In this document: positions 1 to 7,763 of the stretch, piece after piece
Layout: every line of letters begins with the position of its first letter
Position numbering within the stretch: position 1 is the stretch's first letter
Assembly (NCBI GenBank): GCA_964511575.1
Contig: CAZEFM010000051.1
Coordinates: 1-27,273 of the forward strand
Source of the DNA: CALKHT01 sp964511575
GTDB taxonomy: Bacteria; Planctomycetota; Phycisphaerae; Phycisphaerales; Phycisphaeraceae
Direction: 5' to 3'
DNA length: 27,273 nucleotides
The notes under the pieces: model-generated
What the model was told of the DNA's origin: nothing
The model's input: the letters and a program-made list of their open reading frames with translations, nothing else
Database searches by the model: none
Program-made: the position numbers and the translations under genes

Positions 1-104
1 AGTGTCAAGAGGCGGATCGGGGTGTCCTGACAGGGTCAGGAGGTGGCTGGCCCCGTGCGGCTGCGGCGGCGGGTGGCGTGGGCGGTGGTTGGGGCGGGGG
101 CGGA
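1..104. other. Window edge, no complete gene; short inverted repeat
   Basis: No gene can be supported here. Reading frame 1 closes with a TGA at 28-30 and could be the last codons of an upstream gene, but nothing identifies it. TCCTGAC (25-31) and GTCAGGA (35-41) form a perfect 7-bp stem with a 3-base loop overlapping that stop. No T-run follows, so it is a weak terminator candidate at best. Confidence 0.3.
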
Positions 105-110
105 TATACT
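105..110 (+). promoter_or_regulatory. -10 element (TATACT) for the MoxR gene
   Basis: TATACT lies 40 bases before the ATG at 145. No convincing -35 hexamer sits 16-18 bases upstream. Similar TAYACT hexamers stand at comparable distances before several other genes in this window, which raises confidence above a chance match. Confidence 0.45.
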
Positions 111-144
111 GGAGCGGCGAGAACCTCTGAGATGGGAACGCGGC

Positions 145-1149
145 ATGGCTGACCGGGACGAACTGGCGATGTTTGATGAGATCCGCACGCGGTGTGACGC
201 CCTGCGGTCGCAGCTCGAGCGGATCATCGTCGGGCAGCAGGCGATCACGGAGTTGCTGATGACGGCCCTGCTGTGCCAGGGTCACGTGCTGATCGTGGGG
301 GTGCCGGGGCTCGCCAAGACGCTGTTGGTGCGGACGTTGGCGCGGGCGGTGGATTTGAACTTTCGGCGGATTCAGTTCACGCCGGACATGATGCCCAGCG
401 ATATTCTGGGGACGGAGCTGATCCAGGAGGACCCGGCGACGGGTCAACGGACGCTGAAGTTTCTGCCGGGGCCGATTTTCGCGCAGTTGATTCTGGCGGA
501 TGAGATCAATCGCACCCCGCCCAAGACGCAGGCGGCGCTCCTGGAAGCGATGGCGGAGGGTCAGGTGACGGTGGCGGGCCACACGACGCCGCTGGAGAAG
601 CCGTTCGTCGTGGTGGCAACGCAGAACCCGATCGAGCAGGAGGGGACATACCCGCTGCCGGAGGCGCAGCTCGACCGTTTCCAGTTCAGTTTGTGGATGG
701 AGTATCCCTCGCGCGACGAGGAGGTACGGATTGTCGCGGAGACGCCACGCATTCATCGGGAGACGATCGAGGAGGTGTTCGACCATGCGACGCTGATGCG
801 TTGCTGCGAGCTGGTGTGGCAGATGCCGGTGAGTCCTCACGTGGTGGAGTATGCGGTGTCGCTGGCGCGTGCGACCCGGCCGGATGCCGCGGAAGCGCCG
901 CGTGAGGTTCGCGAGTATGTGTCGTGGGGAGCGGGTCCGCGTGCGGGTCAGTATCTGATCCACGGTGCGAAGGCGTTGGCGGCGATGGAGGGCGAGCCGA
1001 CGCCGGGCTGCGAGCATGTGCGGCGGGTGTCGATGGCGGTGCTGCGGCATCGCGTGCTGGTGAACTACGCGGCAAGCGGGGAGAACATCACCGCGGCCGA
1101 TGTCGTGCGGCATGTGTTGGAGAACGTGGCTGAGCCGAGCTATGCCTGA
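145..1149 (+). CDS. MoxR-family AAA+ ATPase
   Basis: This 334-residue cytoplasmic ATPase has the typical MoxR size (AAA_3 core plus lid). Visible motifs are Walker A GVPGLAKT (52-59), Walker B LILADE (115-120) followed by INRTPPKTQAALLEAM, and the sensor-1 run VVVATQNPIEQEGTYPLPEAQLDRF (156 onward), which is a MoxR signature. MoxR proteins are chaperone-like ATPases that usually help assemble or metallate exported or membrane complexes with von Willebrand factor A partners. The frame stays open upstream to about base 43, but that would run through the -10 element, and conserved sequence begins after the ATG at 145. No DUF58 or VWA gene follows on this strand within the window, which is unusual for the family; partners may lie upstream. 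Substrate unknown. Confidence 0.93.
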   Translation: MADRDELAMFDEIRTRCDALRSQLERIIVGQQAITELLMTALLCQGHVLIVGVPGLAKTLLVRTLARAVDLNFRRIQFTPDMMPSDILGTELIQEDPATGQRTLKFLPGPIFAQLILADEINRTPPKTQAALLEAMAEGQVTVAGHTTPLEKPFVVVATQNPIEQEGTYPLPEAQLDRFQFSLWMEYPSRDEEVRIVAETPRIHRETIEEVFDHATLMRCCELVWQMPVSPHVVEYAVSLARATRPDAAEAPREVREYVSWGAGPRAGQYLIHGAKALAAMEGEPTPGCEHVRRVSMAVLRHRVLVNYAASGENITAADVVRHVLENVAEPSYA

Positions 1150-1166
1150 ACGGCGGGGCGGCGCGT

Positions 1167-1204
1167 GATGAATGTCGAATGTCGAATGAATGATGAATAA
1201 CGAA
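1167..1204. repeat. Short tandem repeat of GAATGTC/GAATGA type
   Basis: Two exact GAATGTC units (1170-1176 and 1177-1183) are followed by degenerate GAATGAATGATGAATAACGAA, just after the MoxR stop. From memory, GAATGNC-type intergenic repeats are common in planctomycete genomes and give spurious translations rich in RHSSF. Function unknown. Confidence 0.6.
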
Positions 1205-1262
1205 GCTCGCGCCGTGTGGCGCGTTCTTGTTGTTGGGGGCCGTTCATTCTTCCGAGCGCGTT

Positions 1263-1868
1263 ATGAAACGACGGGGCACAGCACGTTGGATCGGCATCGG
1301 GTTCATCGCGTTGCTCGGCGTGCTGCTGGTGCTGCATTTCACGTTGACCGCAACGCTCGTGCAGCGGTCGATGATTGCGCGGCTGCATGAGGCGGGGTTT
1401 CACAACGTTTCCGTGGCTGTCGATTCGGTGGAGATCAGCCGGGTTCATCTGACGAACCTGGCAATGGGGCGACAGAACGATCTGCGTGTCGGCGCAATGT
1501 CGATGGCGAGTGACGGCGTGCTGGTGCTGGGCGGGGCGATCAACACGATCGAGGTGCGCGATGCGGAGTTGAAGCTGCGCATCCGTGCGGGACGCTTGGA
1601 CTGGAGCAATCTCTGGCAGCCGAGCGCCGGCAGCGGTTACGGCGTACCGTTCAAGCGCATCGATGTTCACGACAGCACGCTCGATATCGATCTGGAAGGT
1701 CGGCCGGTACAACTGCCGGTGCACGGGCAGATCCTGCACGACGGCGGCAACCGGTTGCTCATCGAACTCAAGGCCAGCATGTTGAACATCCCCGTTCCGA
1801 TCACCGGCTGGTTCGATGTCGCAACGGGTGAAAGCGAGATTCGCACGGGATTGTTTGGCAGGTTCTGA
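1263..1868 (+). CDS. Small membrane-anchored AsmA/YdbH-like protein
   Basis: The product is 201 residues. It starts with a basic stretch and one hydrophobic segment (about residues 9-29, IGIGFIALLGVLLVLHFTLTATLV), which looks like an uncleaved anchor or signal peptide. The rest resembles the start of AsmA/YdbH-type envelope proteins: repeated short beta units such as VSVAVDSVEISRVHLTNLAMG and GGAINTIEVRDAELKLRIRAGRLDWSNLW. Members of that superfamily are usually many hundreds of residues long and bridge the inner and outer membranes for lipid transport, so this would be a very short form. A TTG at 1227 could extend it by 12 residues, but the ATG at 1263 sits directly before the basic and hydrophobic segment. 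No strong ribosome binding site is visible. The family assignment is tentative; that it encodes an exported or anchored protein is more secure. Confidence 0.6.
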   Translation: MKRRGTARWIGIGFIALLGVLLVLHFTLTATLVQRSMIARLHEAGFHNVSVAVDSVEISRVHLTNLAMGRQNDLRVGAMSMASDGVLVLGGAINTIEVRDAELKLRIRAGRLDWSNLWQPSAGSGYGVPFKRIDVHDSTLDIDLEGRPVQLPVHGQILHDGGNRLLIELKASMLNIPVPITGWFDVATGESEIRTGLFGRF

Positions 1869-1931
1869 TGTGCGATGCAAACGATTGCTTATAACGGCGC
1901 GTTTGTTTCTTAGTTTGTATGGCTCCTCAGT

Positions 1932-1937
1932 TATACT
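1932..1937 (+). promoter_or_regulatory. -10 element (TATACT) for the dioxygenase gene
   Basis: TATACT stands 39 bases before the ATG at 1971, in a locally AT-richer gap after the preceding gene. No clear TTGACA-like -35 is seen at the right spacing. Confidence 0.5.
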
Positions 1938-1970
1938 GAACGCATCACCCTTCAACGAAAGGTCGTAGCC

Positions 1971-2678
1971 ATGCACACGAGTCGGCGACAGTTTCTTCGG
2001 CGTGGAACGCTCGGGCTGGCGGCGTGGAGCGCAACATCGTGGCTGCTTCGCGCCGATGCGCAGGTGACGGCGACATCGGGTGAGTTGGGTGATTATGCGT
2101 TGTTCCTGCAGAACGAATCGGCTGGTAGCGCGCCTGCCGGTGGTGGTGCGAAGGAACTGGTGCTGACCGAGGACAATATTCTTGGGCCGTACCATCGTCC
2201 CGGCGCGCCGTACCGCGCGAAGATCACGCCGCCGCTCGCACCGGGCAACGTTCTGCTGATCAAGGGCCGGGTGTGGGGTATCGACACGCGCCGCCCGCTT
2301 GCCCATGCCACGCTCGATATCTGGCAGGCGGATGTCAACGGCCGATACGACAACGATGACCGGCGCAACCCCCCTGCTCCCGGCGTCTTCACGTATCGCG
2401 CGCGACTCATCACCGATGAGGAGGGGCGATACGAGTACGAAACGATTCACCCCGGCCGATACAAGAACGGCAACACGTTTCGCCCGGCGCACATCCATTA
2501 CATGGTGCGCCACCCGGGCTACAGGACACTCGTCACGCAACTCTACTTCAAGGGCGACCCGATGAACGACAGCGACCCGTTCATCAAGCCATCGCTCATC
2601 ATCGACCCCGCCACGGTGACGACGAAGCAGGGCGAATATCGCGAGGGCGTATTCGATATTGTGCTGGATGCGGCGTGA
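1971..2678 (+). CDS. Tat-exported intradiol ring-cleavage dioxygenase-like protein
   Basis: The product has 235 residues. The N-terminus SRRQFLRRGTLGL is a twin-arginine signal, followed by a hydrophobic stretch and a likely AxA cleavage near residue 30, so the protein probably folds with its metal before export. The remainder matches the protocatechuate 3,4-dioxygenase/catechol 1,2-dioxygenase fold. All four expected Fe(III) ligands are visible by motif: Tyr126 (NGRYDN), Tyr164 (HPGRYKNG), and His174 and His176 (RPAHIH). LTEDNILGPYHRP near residue 65 is the usual domain entry. Soluble relatives split catechol or protocatechuate between the hydroxyls to give muconates. An exported copy with no pathway neighbours points to an extracytoplasmic aromatic substrate, which I cannot identify. 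An AAAGG-type ribosome binding site precedes the ATG. Confidence 0.9.
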   Translation: MHTSRRQFLRRGTLGLAAWSATSWLLRADAQVTATSGELGDYALFLQNESAGSAPAGGGAKELVLTEDNILGPYHRPGAPYRAKITPPLAPGNVLLIKGRVWGIDTRRPLAHATLDIWQADVNGRYDNDDRRNPPAPGVFTYRARLITDEEGRYEYETIHPGRYKNGNTFRPAHIHYMVRHPGYRTLVTQLYFKGDPMNDSDPFIKPSLIIDPATVTTKQGEYREGVFDIVLDAA

Positions 2679-2751
2679 AGGGGGAAAGGCGTGGACGCAC
2701 GGAGGGAGGATATGAAGCGACGCGACTTGTTCGCGTTATGGGGCGAACATC

Positions 2752-4245
2752 ATGTCACGTGTCGGGTTCATCATTGCGTTGTTGTGCATCGCGTCGGTTG
2801 TGTGCGCGGATGGCAAGATGTTTGGTCGGCCGCACATGGTGGAGCCGACGATGCCGGACCAGCAGGCGCTGATTCACTGGGATGAAGTGACCCGAACGCA
2901 AACACTCGCGATCGAGACGCGCTTCGAGGGTGAAGGCGAAGTGTTTGCGTGGGTGGTGCCCGTGCCATCGGTTCCGCAGGTGAGCGAAACGACAACGGGG
3001 CTGTTCCCCACGCTGCAGGTGATCTTTCAGCCGGGGGTGATTTCGGATGTGACGCACTGGTGGGTGTTCACGTTGTTCCTGGCTTTCATGATTGGTGCAG
3101 CGTTCTTCGCGACAAGCGGAAACGCCACCGCTGCGCGCGTGCTCTTCTATCTCCCGGTGGGTGTCTTGCTCGTCGTGATGCTGTTTCTCCCGGCACTATC
3201 GACTGCGCGTCGCAGTATGGACCACACGGCAATGGGTGTCACCGTGCACGAGCGGCAGATCATCGGCGGGCTGGATGTGGCGACGATTTCCTCGGACGAG
3301 TCCACCGCCCTGCTCGATTGGCTGCGGGAGAACGACTTCGCCGTGCCGAATGAGGTCGAACCTGTCATTGCCGATTACGTGACGCAGGGTTGGGTTTTCG
3401 TGGCGGCGAAGCTGCAGCGCGAAGCTGCGATGACCGAACCCGTATCGCCTCAACCGCTTGTCTTTCGTTTCCAAACCGATGCGCCCGTCTATCCCATGCG
3501 GCTGACCGGCGTCACCACCGTGCCGTTGACACTCGACCTCTATGTCTTCGGCCCCAGGTGTGCCGCGGCGCCGCACATGACCGTCGCGCGGTGCAGCCGT
3601 GTCGATTGGGACGGGAACATCACCGATGGCATTCCCGTGGAACATGCTGCCCTTCGCGGACTCGTCGCTGGTGCGGCGTTCGGCACACGACTGTCAGGCA
3701 CACTCACGCCGGAACAGATGGCGAGCGATCTGGCGATCACCTTCAGCGGTGGCACGCGCGGTGCATACATCTACACGCCACGCGCTGCCCGCATCACCGG
3801 ATGGAACGTCGCCCTGCTGTCCGCGGTATGTGCCATCTTGTTTGTCCTGTATGGCTACACCCGCAAACATACCGATGAAAAGCGTGCCATCATTCGCACG
3901 CTCGTGCTGCTGCTGCCGTGTGCGCTTCTGGGTGTCGCCACCGCCCTGTTCCTGCCGCAGGTCGACAACCGGGCGGTTCGCGTGGGTTATCATCCGATTG
4001 TCTGGCGCAGTGAAATGAGACGTGCGGCAATGGAGCTCGTTGACAAAGCGAATGCCGATCCGACCATCGATCCCGATGCGGTGATCGCCGCGTGTCTCAT
4101 GCCGATGATGAACCCGTTCACCGGCAAGCCGGTACGGCGTGAGGATTCGCCGGGCAACTACATCCTTCGCGAAACGGGCGACGACATGGTGTACGAGCTG
4201 CTTTACATCAACGAACACGGAAAGTCGGAAACCTTTTCCCGATAA
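2752..4245 (+). CDS. DUF2330-type membrane protein with an inserted membrane hairpin
   Basis: The product has 497 residues with a signal peptide at 1-19 (cleavage likely after VVCA), followed by ADGKMF and FAWVVPVPSVPQV (65-77), the recognisable opening of DUF2330 proteins. The second characteristic stretch, from HERQIIGGLDVATISSDES to VFVAAKLQ, lies at 166-222. Between the two are two strong membrane segments (about 101-121 and 129-149), and two more follow at 349-368 and 382-402. The tail (about 410-497) is soluble and ends in a region with NYILRETGDDMVYEL. The function of DUF2330 is unknown. No in-frame start exists upstream because a TGA lies at 2713-2715, so ATG 2752 is the start. A much stronger ribosome binding site (2701-2710) serves an ATG at 2712 in another frame. 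Confidence 0.85.
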   Translation: MSRVGFIIALLCIASVVCADGKMFGRPHMVEPTMPDQQALIHWDEVTRTQTLAIETRFEGEGEVFAWVVPVPSVPQVSETTTGLFPTLQVIFQPGVISDVTHWWVFTLFLAFMIGAAFFATSGNATAARVLFYLPVGVLLVVMLFLPALSTARRSMDHTAMGVTVHERQIIGGLDVATISSDESTALLDWLRENDFAVPNEVEPVIADYVTQGWVFVAAKLQREAAMTEPVSPQPLVFRFQTDAPVYPMRLTGVTTVPLTLDLYVFGPRCAAAPHMTVARCSRVDWDGNITDGIPVEHAALRGLVAGAAFGTRLSGTLTPEQMASDLAITFSGGTRGAYIYTPRAARITGWNVALLSAVCAILFVLYGYTRKHTDEKRAIIRTLVLLLPCALLGVATALFLPQVDNRAVRVGYHPIVWRSEMRRAAMELVDKANADPTIDPDAVIAACLMPMMNPFTGKPVRREDSPGNYILRETGDDMVYELLYINEHGKSETFSR

Positions 4246-4272
4246 CCCCGCCGTGATCGCCGAAATGCCTGT

Positions 4273-5253
4273 TTACAGCCGCTGATACCGTGCGATCAGA
4301 TCGACGACGCGCGGCTGATCGGGGCGCAGTTGCACACTGCGGCGCCAGGCCTGCAGCGCTGCTTCCTTCTGGCTGGTGATCACGCCGCCGCCCTGCAGAT
4401 AAAGCGTCATCAGGCTCACGCCCAGGCCGTTGAGCGCTGCGGTGTCGTTCGGGTCGATGGACAACGCAGCCCGGAAGCTCGCCAGCGATGCATCGAAGCG
4501 GCGCTGTTTGAACTGCGCGTATCCCAGCCGTTCATAAGCGGTGGAACTCGGTTCGCGACGGATGAGCGTCTGCAATACGTTGATCGCCATTTCGTAATTG
4601 CCGAGCTTCAGATGGGCATCCGCGAGGCCGAGCAACACTTCCTGCGGCATCTCACCCAGTTCGACGGCTGCGCGGTAGGCGTCAATCGCGTCTTCATATC
4701 GATCGAGCAGGCTGTACACCGCGGCGAGGTTCGCCCATGCCGACTGCGCATTGGGGCGCAGCTCGGTGGCCCGCACGGCATAAGGCAGCGCCTGACCGGG
4801 GCGGTTGATCTGCAGATAAGCGCTGGCGATGTTCTGGTTCGCATCAAAGCTTTCGGGGTTGATCGCCAGGGCGCGGAGGTAGACGCGGATCGCCTCCTGG
4901 ATTTTGCCCATCATCTGCTGCGCGAGCCCGAGATAGTAATGGGCATCGAAGCTGTTGGGGTCGACTTCGACGGCACGCTCGTAGGCATTGGATGCGAGCT
5001 GATAATCGCCTCGCTTGAGATAGATGCTGCCCATGCCGACGTGGGCGTCGTAGAGGCGGGGGTTTTCTTCCAGTGCCAGGCCGAACGCCGCCAGTGCCGA
5101 GTCGTCCAGGCCGGCTTCGAGGTAATGTTGCGCATCGGCGAGATGCTGCTGACCCGCGGCGGCGCGACGCTGCTGCGCGGACTCGCAGCCCACCAGCATC
5201 AGTGAAGTCGCCACCATCACCCCCACCATCGTCTTGAGCAGATGTGCATTCAT
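4273..5253 (-). CDS. TPR-repeat lipoprotein
   Basis: The product has 326 residues. The chosen start gives a lipoprotein signal with lipobox LVGC (Cys23); the frame is open for 34 more codons upstream, but that extension looks non-coding and would erase the signal. After the Cys come about eight tetratricopeptide repeats between residues 30 and 320, with typical A-x-x-x-Y/F-x-x-A-L-x-x-x-P spacing, such as AFGLALEENPRLYDAHVGMGSIYLKRGDY and AYERAVEVDPNSFDAHYYLGLAQ. TPR lipoproteins generally act as protein-protein scaffolds in the envelope. The partner is not evident. The gene is convergent with the DUF2330 gene (27 bases apart) and divergent from nadE. No good Shine-Dalgarno sequence precedes the ATG. 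Confidence 0.88.
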   Translation of the reverse strand: MNAHLLKTMVGVMVATSLMLVGCESAQQRRAAAGQQHLADAQHYLEAGLDDSALAAFGLALEENPRLYDAHVGMGSIYLKRGDYQLASNAYERAVEVDPNSFDAHYYLGLAQQMMGKIQEAIRVYLRALAINPESFDANQNIASAYLQINRPGQALPYAVRATELRPNAQSAWANLAAVYSLLDRYEDAIDAYRAAVELGEMPQEVLLGLADAHLKLGNYEMAINVLQTLIRREPSSTAYERLGYAQFKQRRFDASLASFRAALSIDPNDTAALNGLGVSLMTLYLQGGGVITSQKEAALQAWRRSVQLRPDQPRVVDLIARYQRL

Positions 5254-5334
5254 AAGGATAAAGGTATGGGTCAGGGCCGATTCGGTCAATGGCTGGGCAT
5301 TGCATCGGCGGACGCTGTCGTCCGGGGTTTGCTC

Positions 5335-5340
5335 TACAAT
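5335..5340 (+). promoter_or_regulatory. Possible -10 element (TACAAT) before nadE
   Basis: TACAAT lies 23 bases before the nadE ATG. If used, the transcript would begin at or within the Shine-Dalgarno sequence (5344-5350), giving an almost leaderless message, so this assignment is weak. Confidence 0.25.
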
Positions 5341-5357
5341 GCCGGAGGGAAACACCG

Positions 5358-7067
5358 ATGAAAGTTGCTCTTGCGCAAACCAATCCGATTGTGGGCGACA
5401 TCGCGGGCAACGCCCGGGCGATTCGCCGTGCCATCGGCGCCGCCAAAGATGCCGGCGCTGATCTGGTCGTCTTTCCCGAGTTGGCGATCATCGGCTATCC
5501 GCCGCGTGACCTCCTGCTCAAGCCCGCCGTGATCGACGCCTGCGTCCAGGCGGTGAACGAGCTGGCGACCGCCTGCACCGACATCGCCGCGATCATCGGC
5601 TACCCGTGCCCCAGCGACACCGCCGCAGGCCGGCACCTTTACAACGCCGCCGCCTTCTGCGTGCAGGGCCGCATCATCAAACGGCACATCAAGCACCTCC
5701 TGCCGACTTACGATGTGTTCGATGAGCAGCGCTACTTCGAGCCGGGGCCCGATGTGGACATCATCCCCTTCGCCGGGGAGAAGCTGGGCGTGTCGATCTG
5801 CGAGGACCTCTGGAACGAGCCCGCCATCTTCGATCGCACGCTCTACCACCGCAATCCCGTGGAGCTGATCGCCGCTGCGGGCGCCACCGTCCTCATCAAC
5901 GCCTCCGCATCGCCCTTCGTCGTCGACAAGCACGAGTTTCGGCATCGCCTTTTCGCCCACACCGCCCGACGGTTCAACATGCCGGTGCTCTACTGCAACC
6001 AGGTGGGCGGCAACGATGAACTCATCTTCGATGGCAACAGTTGTGCCTTCGATGCGCAGGGCAACCTCATCGCGCAGGCGAAGGATTTTGAGGAAGACCT
6101 GCTTCTGGTCGATCTGGCGGTGGACCCGGCCGCATCGTCGGCGCCGGTGAACCGCATCGTTTCGCCGCGCACCGGGCTGGAGGCGATCTATCATGCGCTG
6201 GTGCTGGGGTTGCGTGATTACGCTGCCAAGTGCGGGTTCAAGTCGATCGTGCTGGGGTTGTCCGGCGGGATCGATTCCGCCCTCACCGCCGCCATCGCCG
6301 TGGATGCCCTGGGCCCCGACAAGGTGCGTGGCGTGGCGATGCCGTCACGCTTCAGCTCGCCCGGCTCCATCGACGATGCCCGCGAACTCGCCAAACGCCT
6401 GAACATCGCTTTCGACATCGTCCCCATCGAGCCCGCCCACGCCGCGTTCGAGGGCATGCTCCAGCCGCTCTTTGAAAACCGCCCTGCCGACACCACCGAG
6501 GAGAACGTGCAGGCACGCATCCGTGGCGTCATCCTCATGGCGCTGAGCAACAAGTTCGGCTCACTGCTCGTCACCACCGGCAACAAGAGCGAGCTGGCGG
6601 TGGGCTACTGCACGCTCTACGGCGACATGGCGGGCGGACTGGCGGTGCTCAGCGATGTGCCCAAGCTCACCGTCTGGCGGCTGTCGCGATGGATCAACGA
6701 ATCCCCCGCTTCCCCGCTGCGCAAGCGATTCGGGCACGCGGTCATTCCCGAAAGCTCCATCACCAAGGTTCCCTCCGCCGAACTGCGACCCAATCAGTCC
6801 GATCAGGATTCGCTCCCGCCTTACGAAGTGCTCGATCAGATCGTTGAGCGGTACGTGGAGCGCGAGCAGTCAGCACGGCAGATCATCGACGACACCGGCT
6901 TCGATGCCGCGACGGTCGAGCGCATCGTCCGGCTCATCGACCGCAACGAATACAAACGCAAACAGATGCCGCCCGGCCTCAAGGTCACCAGCCGAGCCTT
7001 CGGCGTCGGTCGCCGCATGCCCATCGCCCAACGCTTCGAACCGCCCAACCCCGTGGTTCGCGGGTAG
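5358..7067 (+). CDS. nadE: Glutamine-dependent NAD+ synthetase
   Basis: This enzyme amidates nicotinic acid adenine dinucleotide with glutamine and ATP, the last step of NAD+ biosynthesis. The product has 569 residues and two domains. The N-terminal nitrilase-like glutaminase (about 1-260) carries the Glu-Lys-Cys triad: Glu41 (FPELAI), Lys112 (before HLLPTYDVFDEQRYF) and Cys148 (SICEDLWN). The C-terminal synthetase (about 275-560) has the PP-loop SGGIDS (302-307) and the later block TGNKSELAVGYCTLYGDMAGG. Length and order are normal for the long form. The start at 5358 is supported by GGAGGGA eight bases upstream and by the family-typical MKVALAQTNP opening; an upstream extension to 5289 would overlap the promoter area. 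The gene ends three bases before the C/G homopolymer tract. Confidence 0.97.
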   Translation: MKVALAQTNPIVGDIAGNARAIRRAIGAAKDAGADLVVFPELAIIGYPPRDLLLKPAVIDACVQAVNELATACTDIAAIIGYPCPSDTAAGRHLYNAAAFCVQGRIIKRHIKHLLPTYDVFDEQRYFEPGPDVDIIPFAGEKLGVSICEDLWNEPAIFDRTLYHRNPVELIAAAGATVLINASASPFVVDKHEFRHRLFAHTARRFNMPVLYCNQVGGNDELIFDGNSCAFDAQGNLIAQAKDFEEDLLLVDLAVDPAASSAPVNRIVSPRTGLEAIYHALVLGLRDYAAKCGFKSIVLGLSGGIDSALTAAIAVDALGPDKVRGVAMPSRFSSPGSIDDARELAKRLNIAFDIVPIEPAHAAFEGMLQPLFENRPADTTEENVQARIRGVILMALSNKFGSLLVTTGNKSELAVGYCTLYGDMAGGLAVLSDVPKLTVWRLSRWINESPASPLRKRFGHAVIPESSITKVPSAELRPNQSDQDSLPPYEVLDQIVERYVEREQSARQIIDDTGFDAATVERIVRLIDRNEYKRKQMPPGLKVTSRAFGVGRRMPIAQRFEPPNPVVRG

Positions 7068-7069
7068 CA

Positions 7070-7109
7070 CCCCCCCCCAGTGGGCCCCCCCCCGGGGGGG
7101 GGGGGGGGG
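7070..7109. repeat. Homopolymer tract C9, C9, G16
   Basis: Nine C (7070-7078), AGTGGG, nine C (7085-7093) and then sixteen G (7094-7109) sit immediately after nadE and run into the REP unit. The C9/G16 pair is self-complementary and could form a hairpin, or the G-run a quadruplex. Such runs are also where sequencing length is least reliable, so the true length may differ. Confidence 0.85.
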
Positions 7110-7155
7110 ACCACGCCGATTGTCCCCCTCGGCGTGGTCGCTTCAGCGAACCACG
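7109..7155. repeat. REP-like palindromic unit, left of the transposase
   Basis: The unit contains a perfect 10-bp stem, ACCACGCCGA (7110-7119) with TCGGCGTGGT (7129-7138). It overlaps a second hairpin whose core TCGCT-TC-AGCGA (7138-7149) is flanked by GTGGT and ACCAC. A near-identical direct copy lies at 7780-7827, and its right part (7133-7155) recurs exactly inverted at 7764-7786. Confidence 0.85.
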
Positions 7156-7159
7156 CGCC

Positions 7160-7741
7160 TTACCGTTCATACCGTTTGTAAGGCACGCCTTCAAGAAACG
7201 CACCCAATTCAAGCGCGCGCTTCACACCACGATCCGCATCGATCCGCACGCGCGTGTGTTCGTATGTCCGATGATCCTGAACAATCCCGTGTCGTACCGA
7301 TTGCGTCAGCGTGTACCGATACGCCTTGCGACATTGCTTCTCATCGCGGATGCACCCGTCGAAGTAATCGTGATTACCCTTCGTGCGCCAGAACGGCTTG
7401 AGACGTACATCGAGCGTGTCGTTCACAAGCTTCGCCACTGAGCCATGGATGCGTTGCATCATGTGTCCGAGGTGTTTGCCCTCACGCATATAGCCCAGTG
7501 TGTGGTAGTGATTGTCCAGCAGCGATGTGATCCACCAGACAAACCCGGCTTCGCTGGTGTAGTGATCGAATCGGTCCCAGAAGATCGCCTTGGCGTTCTC
7601 CGAAGCGAACGCGGGGACTCGGTCCCTGCATCGCGCGGTGATGAAATACACCTGATTGTCGATGTACCAGTGCTCGAACCGATGGCGTCCTTCATACAAC
7701 TTGCGCTTGGTGTACGACGTTCTGTGAATGGGCTTGCGCAC
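7160..7741 (-). CDS. REP-associated tyrosine transposase (Y1, HUH family)
   Basis: The product has 193 residues, a normal RAYT size. The HUH metal-binding motif is LLDNHYHTLGY (His78, His80). The probable nucleophile is Tyr143 in AYRYTLTQSVRHGIV, at the place where most family members have YIxxNPV; here the NP is replaced by QS. DYFDGCIRDEKQC just upstream matches the family's helix before the tyrosine. The GTG start at 7741 is preceded by a good purine-rich site (AGAAGGGGG on the minus strand). RAYTs cleave and rejoin single-stranded REP hairpins and are usually single-copy, domesticated genes. The flanking REP units support this call strongly. The frame is intact, so the gene is probably functional or only recently silent. 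Confidence 0.88.
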   Translation of the reverse strand: MRKPIHRTSYTKRKLYEGRHRFEHWYIDNQVYFITARCRDRVPAFASENAKAIFWDRFDHYTSEAGFVWWITSLLDNHYHTLGYMREGKHLGHMMQRIHGSVAKLVNDTLDVRLKPFWRTKGNHDYFDGCIRDEKQCRKAYRYTLTQSVRHGIVQDHRTYEHTRVRIDADRGVKRALELGAFLEGVPYKRYER

Positions 7742-7763
7742 CCCGCACCCCCTTCTGGAATCA

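Noticed and set aside
1140..2540. Long open minus-strand frame (466 codons) opposite the AsmA-like and dioxygenase genes
   Set aside because: It runs antisense to two well-supported genes, its composition is not protein-like, and it reflects GC-rich codon bias.
7160..7741. Classical insertion sequence with DDE transposase
   Set aside because: The protein has an HUH motif and tyrosine, and the flanks are hairpin REP-like units, not long terminal inverted repeats with target duplication.
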